Source: JBPBQZ01 sp050955105
GTDB taxonomy: Bacteria; Pseudomonadota; Gammaproteobacteria; Burkholderiales; Burkholderiaceae
Assembly: GCA_050955105.1 (NCBI GenBank)
Contig: JBPBQZ010000009.1
Location: 1 to 22,998 of the forward strand
DNA length: 22,998 nt
Direction of reading: 5' to 3'
This document shows positions 7,806 to 14,254 of the stretch, piece after piece (position 1 is the first letter of the stretch; every line of letters starts with the position of its first letter). The position numbers and the translations under genes were made by a program. The notes beneath the pieces are model-generated. The model had not been told where the DNA came from and made no database searches. It worked only from the letters and a program-made list of their open reading frames with translations.

Positions 7806-9023
7806 TCAGCCGGGTCGTACGAGGCGCCCGACGCGTGCGCCGGGTAGGCGTTCGATGTGCCCACGCAATTCAAGCCGCAGCAACGCGGTCTGCAAGGCGG
7901 CGCCGTGGAGCCCGCTGCGCCGTGCCAGTGCCTCTACCGATAGGGGATCATGGCCGAGCGCGCTCAGCAATGCCGCATCGCCAGGCTGAGGGGAATCGGG
8001 TTGGGCGCAGTCGCTTGAGTGGCTGGCGGCAATTCCGGTCGGACGATCGCCCGCCGATCCTGTCGGCGACGTTATTGGCACCGGCACTGGCGTGACCTCG
8101 CCTCCAAGGTCCAACGCGAGTTCCAATCCCGCCTCGAGCCCCAGTCCTTCCAGAACATGGTCGCGCGATTCGACGAGGGTCGCGCCATCGCGAATCAACT
8201 GGTGGCAGCCCTTGCTGAGTGGCGAGTGAATCGAGCCGGGCATCGCAAACACTTGCCGGCCGAGGTCGCCCGCACAACGAGCGGTGATCAGCGAGCCGGA
8301 ATTTACTGCGGCTTCCACCACCACGACGCCCCTGGACAGCGCGGCGATCAGCCGGTTTCTGCGGGGAAAGTGCTGCCGTTGCGCGGTTTCGCCCAAAGCA
8401 TTTTCGCTGATGATCGTGCCGCGCTCGGCGATTTCCGCGGCCAGCCGCGCATGCCGCGATGGATAGACGATGTCGACGCCGGTACCCACCACGGCGATGG
8501 TCTCGCCGCTTGTCGCCAGCGCGCCGCGATGCGCGGCGGCGTCGATGCCGAGCGCCAGACCAGAGACCACTGGGACGCCGGCGGATGCAAGCGCGGCGGC
8601 CAGCGATTCAGTGGTGAGGGTGCCCTGGGCGGTGCCGTGGCGGCTGCCGACGATGGCAACGGATGGACGCTGCAGCAGCGCAAGTTTGCCGCGCACGTAA
8701 AGCAGCGGCGGCGCATCGTGCAGATCGAGCAGTGCACGCGGATAGGCCGGGTCGGCCAGCGTCAGTAGCCAGTTGCCGTCGAGCGCGCACCAGTCGAGCG
8801 TGCGTTGGATCTGCGCAGGCAATCGGGGGTCATGCTGCAGCAACGACGTAACGCCTTTGGCGTCGAGCGTCGGCATCAGGTCTTGTGGCGCGTGCGACAG
8901 GATTTCGGTGGGCAGCCCGAAGCGCGTCAGCAGCCGGCGCAAAGCCACCGGCCCCAGCCCGCGTTTGCTGCACAGAGTAATCCAGGCAACGATTTCGGCT
9001 TCGGAGAGTGGCAGGGTTCGCAT
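7806..9023 (-). CDS. dprA: DNA-processing protein DprA (Smf)
   Basis: Binds incoming single-stranded DNA and loads RecA during natural transformation; it is present in most bacteria, competent or not. The 405-residue protein has an N-terminal helical (SAM-like) region and a Rossmann-like DNA_processg_A core. The core shows VAIVGSRHGTAQG (near 123-134), VVSGLALGIDAAAHRG, VVGTGVDIVYP, and the block containing NSGSLITA and VFAMPGSI. A Pro/Ser-rich linker leads to a C-terminal winged-helix DML1-type domain beginning LLSALGHDPLSVEALA. The ATG at 9023 has GGGG six bases upstream. An in-frame TTG two codons earlier overlaps that site and is less likely. The gene is divergent from def, and the thioredoxin-like gene follows. 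Confidence 0.94.
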   Translation of the reverse strand: MRTLPLSEAEIVAWITLCSKRGLGPVALRRLLTRFGLPTEILSHAPQDLMPTLDAKGVTSLLQHDPRLPAQIQRTLDWCALDGNWLLTLADPAYPRALLDLHDAPPLLYVRGKLALLQRPSVAIVGSRHGTAQGTLTTESLAAALASAGVPVVSGLALGIDAAAHRGALATSGETIAVVGTGVDIVYPSRHARLAAEIAERGTIISENALGETAQRQHFPRRNRLIAALSRGVVVVEAAVNSGSLITARCAGDLGRQVFAMPGSIHSPLSKGCHQLIRDGATLVESRDHVLEGLGLEAGLELALDLGGEVTPVPVPITSPTGSAGDRPTGIAASHSSDCAQPDSPQPGDAALLSALGHDPLSVEALARRSGLHGAALQTALLRLELRGHIERLPGARVGRLVRPG

Positions 9024-9199
9024 GGTCAACCCCGGGATGGCGTCGAAAAAAAGGGCGGTAGAGTAAAATCGAGCTTTCGCGACGCGGTAGTTACGCGCGT
9101 TGCAATTGAAAACCGTCTGGGCAGCTCAATCTGTAGGGAAGCGCTGGGTTGCCGCAACGCCGGCAGACCTTGCCTGACGGATCGACTGACCAACATTTC

Positions 9200-9241
9200 A
9201 TGACTCAGAGGCTTGTTTGCCTGGGGCAAACGAGTTGAACG
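9200..9241 (+). promoter_or_regulatory. def leader: 12-codon ORF and strong hairpin next to the start codon
   Basis: Directly upstream of def, CTTGTTTGCC (9212-9221) and GGCAAACGAG (9225-9234) form a continuous 10-bp stem with one T-G wobble and a 3-base loop. It ends seven bases before the def ATG. The same stretch holds a short frame, ATG at 9200 to TGA at 9236-9238, encoding MTQRLVCLGQTS. There is no clear Shine-Dalgarno sequence for def in the usual window; GGGG at 9223-9226 is inside the hairpin and too far away. There is no T-run after the stem, so it is not an ordinary terminator. A translation-control role is inference. Confidence 0.45.
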
Positions 9242-9742
9242 ATGGCTCTGCTGAATATACTTACCTATCCGGACAAGCGACTTCATACAGTCGCCAAGCC
9301 CGTCAAGACCGTCGATGACCGCATTAAGCGGATCGTGCGCGACATGGCCGAAACCATGTACGACGCACCCGGCGTGGGGCTGGCCGCCACGCAGGTGGAC
9401 GTGCACGAGCGCATCATCGTTATCGACATCTCCGAAACGCACGACGAGTTGCAGGTTTTCATCAATCCCGAAATCATCGAATTCAGCGAGCATTGCGAAT
9501 TGAATGAAGAGGGCTGCCTGTCGGTGCCGGGCGTGTACGACAAGGTCGAGCGTCCGGAACGTATCCGCGTGCGCGCGCTGGACGCGAAAGGCGCAAGCTT
9601 CGAGCTCGATGCCGAGGGCTTGCTGGCCGTATGTATCCAGCACGAAATGGATCACCTGATCGGCAAGGTTTTCGTAGAATATCTGTCGCCATTGAAGCAA
9701 ACCCGCATTCGTACGCGCATGAAAAAGCTTGCCGTTGCCTGA
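9242..9742 (+). CDS. def: Peptide deformylase
   Basis: Removes the formyl group from the N-terminal methionine of nascent proteins at the ribosome exit. The 166-residue protein has all three signature motifs: GVGLAATQ (44-51), EEGCLSVP (89-96) with metal ligand Cys92, and QHEMDHL (133-139) with ligands His134 and His138 and catalytic Glu135. The length is standard for type 1 enzymes. fmt follows after three bases, forming the conserved def-fmt pair whose products act at opposite ends of the formylation cycle. The ATG lacks a strong ribosome site; a hairpin and short ORF sit immediately upstream. Confidence 0.97.
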   Translation: MALLNILTYPDKRLHTVAKPVKTVDDRIKRIVRDMAETMYDAPGVGLAATQVDVHERIIVIDISETHDELQVFINPEIIEFSEHCELNEEGCLSVPGVYDKVERPERIRVRALDAKGASFELDAEGLLAVCIQHEMDHLIGKVFVEYLSPLKQTRIRTRMKKLAVA

Positions 9743-9745
9743 TCG

Positions 9746-10756
9746 ATGACCCACTCGCTGCGCATTGCATTTGCTGGTACTCCCGAATTTGCCGCCGCGG
9801 CCCTCACGGCGATCGACGCGGCGGGTTTTCCCGTGGTGTTGGTACTGACCCAGCCGGATCGGCCCGCCGGACGGGGTATGAAAACCGTCGCCAGCCCCGT
9901 CAAGCGCGTCGCCGCTGAACTGGGGAAACCGCTGGCGCAGCCACGCTCGCTGCGTCTGGACGGCAAATATCCTGACGAAGCAGCCCAGGCCATCGATCAG
10001 TTGCGTGCGCAAGCCTGCGACGTATTGGTAGTTGCCGCCTATGGCTTGCTGCTGCCCGCGAACGTACTGAACATTCCGCGCTTCGGTTGCATCAATATTC
10101 ATGCGTCGCTGTTGCCGCGCTGGCGCGGCGCCGCGCCGATTCACCGCGCCATCGAAGCAGGCGACACGGCCACCGGCATCACCTTGATGCAAATGGACGA
10201 GGGCCTGGACACCGGCGCGATGATCGCCTCGCGTGCGCTGCCGATCTCGTCCAACGCCACCACCGGCGCGCTGCATGACGAATTGGCCGCATTGGGCGCA
10301 ACGATGATTGTCGATGCCTTGGCCGAGCTCGAAGCGTCGGCCGCGTTGCATGCCACCCCGCAGCCTGCTGACGGCGTCACTTATGCGGCGAAGATTTCCA
10401 AGGCCGAAGCCGCTCTCGACTGGCGGCAATCGGCCGCGCTGCTGGCGCGGCGCGTGCGCGCGTTCAACCCATCGCCGGGGGCGGTGGCGACGATCGCTGG
10501 CACGGCGCTCAAGATCTGGTCCGCCGAGAGTGTGACGGGCGCAACGTCGACCGAACAAATGCCGAACGCGGCGCAAGCGGCCCCGGGCACGATCGTCGAC
10601 GTGACCGATGCACGCATCGTCGTCGCTTGCGGCGAGGGACTGCTGGCCATCGAGGTGCTGCAGAAAGCCGGCGGCACGCGCATGGCGGTCAGAGAGTTCA
10701 TCAAGGGGTTTGCGCTGCATTGCGGTCAAAAGTTCGATGTGACGGAGCCATCGTAG
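9746..10756 (+). CDS. fmt: Methionyl-tRNA formyltransferase
   Basis: Transfers a formyl group from 10-formyltetrahydrofolate to initiator Met-tRNA. The 336-residue protein opens with a Rossmann strand, IAFAGTPEFAA. The tRNA-recognition loop RPAGRGMK lies near residue 39. The catalytic trio is Asn117 and His119 in INIHASLLPRWRGAAPI and Asp155 in GLDTGAM, in line with Asn108, His110 and Asp146 of the E. coli enzyme. A C-terminal OB-like domain begins around residue 215 (TYAAKISKAEAALDW). The start lies three bases after the def stop, so the two genes are almost certainly cotranscribed and translationally coupled. The end is intact. Confidence 0.97.
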   Translation: MTHSLRIAFAGTPEFAAAALTAIDAAGFPVVLVLTQPDRPAGRGMKTVASPVKRVAAELGKPLAQPRSLRLDGKYPDEAAQAIDQLRAQACDVLVVAAYGLLLPANVLNIPRFGCINIHASLLPRWRGAAPIHRAIEAGDTATGITLMQMDEGLDTGAMIASRALPISSNATTGALHDELAALGATMIVDALAELEASAALHATPQPADGVTYAAKISKAEAALDWRQSAALLARRVRAFNPSPGAVATIAGTALKIWSAESVTGATSTEQMPNAAQAAPGTIVDVTDARIVVACGEGLLAIEVLQKAGGTRMAVREFIKGFALHCGQKFDVTEPS

Positions 10757-11117
10757 GGCTCTCGCGACGCTGGCGATACTCGGCCAAACGGTCTATTTAA
10801 CTTCCTCTGCCGCCGCCATAGAATGGCTTCGATTGATCGCCCTGTCCGCTCCGGTCGGTGAACAGTCGAGCCGACACCAGCACCACCGCCTCGCACTTCC
10901 GGGCGTGAACATGCTGACCGACTCTTGAATATTCGTCGCTCGCCCCAAGCTGACGATTTGCTTACAATCGACCGGTTTGCTCCTTTGAAGACAACGCGTG
11001 CGAGAAGGGCCGCGGCAGCGAGTTTGCCGTCGCCCGCCGCGCGATACACGGCATGCGGAAAGGGCTGAGAACGGGTAGATAGCGGCATCCCCGGCAAGCG
11101 CTCAAGGAGTGCGCAAA
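10757..11117 (+). other. fmt-htpX intergenic region with htpX promoters and long leader
   Basis: 361 bases without a supported gene. It contains the sigma-32-like promoter described separately, a further -10-like TACAAT (10963-10968) with no good -35, and a 5' leader of roughly 150 bases before htpX. Related Burkholderia genomes, from memory, carry a LysE-type transporter gene between fmt and htpX. No remnant of such a gene is recognisable in any frame here. The minus-strand open frame over 10726-11097 is basic and unlike a known protein. Confidence 0.5.
10924..10950 (+). promoter_or_regulatory. Sigma-32-type (heat-shock) promoter for htpX
   Basis: CTTGAAT (10924-10930), a 12-base spacer and CCCCAAGC (10943-10950) closely match the RpoH consensus CTTGAAA-N(11-16)-CCCCATNT. 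The only deviations are the last base of the -35 and AA for AT after CCCC. It lies in the gap before htpX, a gene known to be heat-shock induced in E. coli, and has the correct orientation. Transcription would start near 10955-10960. Confidence 0.68.
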
Positions 11118-11978
11118 ATGTTCAATTGGGTAAAAACGACTGTTCTAATGGCTGCCATCGTGGCGCTGTTCGTCGTGGTGGGCGGCCTGATCGGCGGCCA
11201 GCGCGGCATGTTGCTGGCGTTCGGCCTTGCGCTGGCGATGAATTTTTTCTCGTACTGGTTTTCCGACCAGATGGTGCTGCGCATGTATCGCGCACAGGAA
11301 GTCGATGCGACCAGCGCCCCGCAGTTCTACGGCATGATCCGCGAACTGGCGACGCGCGCCGGCTTGCCGATGCCGCGCGTGTACTTGATCCAGGAAGATG
11401 CCCCCAACGCCTTCGCCACCGGCCGTAACCCGGAGCACGCCGCTGTGGCGGCCACCACGGGCATCTTGCGTGCGCTGTCCGAACGCGAGTTGCGCGGCGT
11501 AATGGCGCACGAGCTGGCGCACGTCAGACACCGCGACATTCTGCTGTCGACGATTTCGGCCACGATGGCGGGCGCGATCTCGGCGCTTGCCAACTTCGCG
11601 ATGTTCTTTGGCAGCCGCGACGAGAATGGGCGGCCGTCGAATCCGATCGCCTCGATCGCCGTCGCCATCCTCGCGCCGCTGGCGGCGTCCCTGATCCAGA
11701 TGGCCATTTCCCGTGCGCGCGAATTCGAAGCGGACCGCGGTGGTGCGGAAATTTCGGGTGATCCCCTGTCGTTGGCGGCCGCGCTCGACAAGATTCATCG
11801 CTTTGCGACCGGTATGCCGTTCGCCACCGCCGAGGCCCATCCGGCCACCGCGCAGATGATGATCGTCAATCCGCTGATGGGCGGTGGCCTCGCACGCATG
11901 TTCTCCACGCATCCATCAACCGAAGAGCGCATCGCACGGCTGACGCAAATGGCAAGAACCGGGCAATACCCGGCGTAA
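11118..11978 (+). CDS. htpX: Protease HtpX, membrane zinc metalloprotease
   Basis: An integral membrane M48 metalloprotease that degrades misfolded or damaged inner-membrane proteins. The 286-residue protein has two N-terminal membrane segments (about 8-27 and 30-50). Next comes the zinc motif HELAHVRH (from residue 131; two His ligands and catalytic Glu), then two further hydrophobic stretches (about 142-165 and 175-197), and the third ligand Glu in SRAREFEADR. The C-terminus has the usual FSTHPSTEERIARL. AAGGAG at 11104-11109 lies eight bases before the ATG at 11118. An in-frame GTG at 11109 overlaps that site and is rejected. A heat-shock-type promoter lies upstream, consistent with the family's regulation. 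Confidence 0.96.
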   Translation: MFNWVKTTVLMAAIVALFVVVGGLIGGQRGMLLAFGLALAMNFFSYWFSDQMVLRMYRAQEVDATSAPQFYGMIRELATRAGLPMPRVYLIQEDAPNAFATGRNPEHAAVAATTGILRALSERELRGVMAHELAHVRHRDILLSTISATMAGAISALANFAMFFGSRDENGRPSNPIASIAVAILAPLAASLIQMAISRAREFEADRGGAEISGDPLSLAAALDKIHRFATGMPFATAEAHPATAQMMIVNPLMGGGLARMFSTHPSTEERIARLTQMARTGQYPA

Positions 11979-12314
11979 GCTGCGTCGACCCGTGTCGCGG
12001 CGCGCGCATTGCGGCTCGCGCAGTGCCTTCCGCCGCGAGCTCGCGCAGTGCCTTCCGCACGTCAATTCGCGCGTTTGGTCGATTCGCCGAGCGCATCGGA
12101 TAGAATCGCCTCTGCTCTTCGACCGCGGAAAGATATCGGTTATGACGTCCAGCACCGACGCTCCAGTGCGTGCCTACCGCGTCGCGGTCTGCCGTAATCC
12201 ATTCTCACTCGTCTCCTGCCTTATGGGCGGCGACGGCCTCGATACTTCGCCCATTAGATACCATCACGCATCCCATTCCCGGCTGGCCGTGCCAAGCCAT
12301 CCCGGCACGACGCC
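11979..12314 (+). other. htpX-rsmB intergenic region
   Basis: 336 bases. It holds a 20-bp direct repeat (12014-12058), a -10-like TAGAAT at 12101-12106 with only a poor, badly spaced -35 (TTGGTC, spacer 20), a purine run GGAAAG near 12127-12132 and a 58-codon open frame ending on the rsmB start codon. Nothing here resembles a known protein or RNA. It probably contains the promoter of the rsmB operon. Confidence 0.45.
12014..12058 (+). repeat. Two 20-bp direct repeats
   Basis: GCTCGCGCAGTGCCTTCCGC occurs at 12014-12033 and again, identical, at 12039-12058, separated by five bases (25-bp period). It looks like a small slippage duplication in noncoding DNA after htpX. No function is suggested. 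Confidence 0.85.
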
Positions 12315-12318
12315 ATGA
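12142..12318 (+). CDS. Possible 58-residue ORF overlapping the rsmB start (uncertain)
   Basis: An ATG at 12142 opens a 58-codon frame whose TGA (12316-12318) overlaps the rsmB ATG (12315-12317) as ATGA, the arrangement of translationally coupled genes. GGAAAG lies nine bases upstream of its ATG, and a TAGAAT -10-like hexamer about 40 bases upstream. The peptide (MTSSTDAPVRAYRVAVCRNP...) matches nothing recognised and contains no domain. The rsmB ATG itself has no good ribosome site, which would make coupling useful. Chance is a strong alternative. Confidence 0.22.
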   Translation: MTSSTDAPVRAYRVAVCRNPFSLVSCLMGGDGLDTSPIRYHHASHSRLAVPSHPGTTP

Positions 12319-13658
12319 AGACGACGGCCAAACCCGTATCGCTGCTGGCGCCGGGCTCGCTGTCGCGCGCACTCGATGGCGCCGCTGCCGCGGTGGGCGC
12401 AGTGCGCAGCGGGACCTCGCTGCCGCTCGCCTTGTCGCGCCTGAAATTGCCGCGTGACGATGCCGCCACCGCCGAACAGACGCGCGGCGCTGTGCAAGAC
12501 CTTTCGTACCAGGCCTTGCGTTCGCTCGGGCGGTCCGACGCCTTGATCGCGCTGCTCACGCATAAACCGCCGCCCGCGCACGTCGCCAATCTGCTCGCCT
12601 GCGCGCTGCCGCTGCTTGCCGACACGTCGGAAAACGCGCGCTATGCGCCGTTCACCGTGGTCGATCAGACCGTGCGCGCCACGGCCGCCGACGCCGAGGC
12701 GGCCTTTGCCAAGGGTATGGTGAACGCGGTGTTGCGCCGCTATCTGCGGGAAAAGGCGGCACTCGACCAAGCCGCGGAGAAGACGCCGGAAGGAAAATGG
12801 AACTATCCCGCCTGGTGGGTCGAACGCGTGCGCAGCGCCTGGCCGCAAGATTGGTCGCGCATTCTCGACGAAGGCAATGCGCGCCCGCCGCTGACCTTGC
12901 GCGTCAACCAGCGCCGCATCGCGCTCGACGCCTATGGCGCGATGCTGACGACCGCGAGCATCGAGTTCATGAGCGCCGGTGCCTCCGCCATAACACTGGC
13001 GCAGCCATTGCCGGTGGCACGCATTCCCGGTTTCCTGGATGGCCTGGTGTCGGTGCAAGACGCTGGCGCGCAGCGCGCCGCGGCTTTGCTCGATGTGCAT
13101 GACGGCATGCGTGTGCTCGATGCCTGTGCCGCGCCGGGCGGCAAGACCGGTCATCTGCTAGAGCTCGCCGACGCCGAGGTCGTGGCGCTCGACAGCGACG
13201 CCGGCCGCGTGACGCGCATCCAGGAAAACCTCACGCGGCTTGGGCTTCAGGCGCGCATCGTCGTGGGCGATGCCGCGCAGCCGGCCACCTGGTGGGACGG
13301 CAAGCCCTTCGACCGCCTGCTGGCCGACGTGCCGTGCTCGGCGTCGGGCATCGTGCGCCGCCATCCTGATATTCGCTGGCTGCGGCGGCCGTCGGACATT
13401 GCCGCGCTGGTGGCAGAACAGCGCCGTATCGTCAGCGCGCTGTGGCCGCTGCTGGCATCGGGCGGCCAGATGCTCTACGTCACTTGTTCGATATTCCCGG
13501 AAGAAGGCGAGCAGCAGGCGCAGTGGTTTGAACGCGCCACCGCAGATGCGGTACGATTGGACGCGCCGGGCCAACTGCTGCCGGCGATCGATGCGGATCG
13601 TCCGGGCGGTCGCGCCGGGCATGATGGTTTCTTCTACGCGCGCTTCCTCAAACGGTGA
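12315..13658 (+). CDS. rsmB: 16S rRNA (cytosine(967)-C(5))-methyltransferase
   Basis: Methylates C967 of 16S rRNA using S-adenosylmethionine. The 447-residue protein has an N-terminal NusB-like RNA-binding domain (about residues 15-165, with RGAVQDLSYQALR and AFAKGMVNAVLRR). The C-terminal methyltransferase has the SAM site VLDACAAPGGKTGHL, the motif IV cysteine Cys341 in ADVPCSASG and the catalytic Cys391 in YVTCSIFPEE. The two-cysteine arrangement is diagnostic of RNA m5C enzymes. The ATG has a weak ribosome site and overlaps the stop of a short upstream frame. The stop overlaps the GTG start of the next gene (GTGA), so it leads a four-gene operon ending with the response regulator. Confidence 0.95.
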   Translation: MKTTAKPVSLLAPGSLSRALDGAAAAVGAVRSGTSLPLALSRLKLPRDDAATAEQTRGAVQDLSYQALRSLGRSDALIALLTHKPPPAHVANLLACALPLLADTSENARYAPFTVVDQTVRATAADAEAAFAKGMVNAVLRRYLREKAALDQAAEKTPEGKWNYPAWWVERVRSAWPQDWSRILDEGNARPPLTLRVNQRRIALDAYGAMLTTASIEFMSAGASAITLAQPLPVARIPGFLDGLVSVQDAGAQRAAALLDVHDGMRVLDACAAPGGKTGHLLELADAEVVALDSDAGRVTRIQENLTRLGLQARIVVGDAAQPATWWDGKPFDRLLADVPCSASGIVRRHPDIRWLRRPSDIAALVAEQRRIVSALWPLLASGGQMLYVTCSIFPEEGEQQAQWFERATADAVRLDAPGQLLPAIDADRPGGRAGHDGFFYARFLKR

Positions 13659-14254
13659 CAGCTCTCCGCTTCCTCTTGCCGCGTTCGCTGGCAATCATGC
13701 TCCTTGGCCTGCTCCTGGCCATGGGCATGTTCACGGCGAGCGTGGCGCGGGCCGATGGCATTTCGATGCAACGCGCTTCGCTGGAAGCGGACAGCGGCGG
13801 TGGCTGGAACCTCGATGCACGTTTTGACTTCTCGCTGAACGGCAACCTGATCGACGCGGTCAGCAAGGGCATTCCGCTGTACTTCACTACCGAATTCGAA
13901 CTGGTCAAGCCGCGCTGGTACTGGTTCGACCAGAACACCATCAGCGCGAGCCAAAGTATTCGCCTGTCGTTCCAGCCATTGACGCGCCAATACCGCGTCA
14001 CCAGCGGTGGCCTGCAACTGGGCTTCGACAAGCTCGACGACGCGCTGGCCGTTATCAAGCACGTTACGTCCTGGCATGTGATCGACCGCGATGCGGTGCG
14101 GCCGGGCAATGTTTATATCGCTTCCGTGCGCATGCAGCTCGACACCGCCTTGATGCCCAAGTTCTTCCAGATCGACGCGGTCAACAATCGCGACTGGCGA
14201 CTCACGTCCGATTGGCGCCAGTTCACTTTCACGCCCCCCGACAATGGCCGATAA
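13655..14254 (+). CDS. DUF4390 domain-containing exported protein
   Basis: A 199-residue protein of the DUF4390 family, recognised by its setting between rsmB and ntrY in beta-proteobacteria and by the blocks ARFDFSLNGNLIDAVSKGIPLYFTTEFEL and SFQPLTRQYRV. Residues 1-33 are a clear signal peptide: a basic start, a hydrophobic run from about 12 to 28, and cleavage after ARA. The mature part is mostly beta-rich with no cysteine pair, so it is probably periplasmic. It starts with GTG inside the rsmB stop (GTGA) and its stop overlaps the ntrY start by 11 bases. Such close packing with a sensor kinase suggests a link to envelope sensing, but the function is unknown. Confidence 0.87.
   Translation: MTALRFLLPRSLAIMLLGLLLAMGMFTASVARADGISMQRASLEADSGGGWNLDARFDFSLNGNLIDAVSKGIPLYFTTEFELVKPRWYWFDQNTISASQSIRLSFQPLTRQYRVTSGGLQLGFDKLDDALAVIKHVTSWHVIDRDAVRPGNVYIASVRMQLDTALMPKFFQIDAVNNRDWRLTSDWRQFTFTPPDNGR

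Noticed and set aside
9026..10729. 567-codon minus-strand frame opposite def and fmt
   Set aside because: It is a shadow of two genes with intact catalytic motifs. It has His/Gln/Arg-rich composition, no domain and no ribosome site.
10726..11097. Possible remnant of a LysE-type transporter between fmt and htpX
   Set aside because: No hydrophobic segments or LysE-like motifs are found in any frame. The expectation comes only from recalled gene order in relatives.
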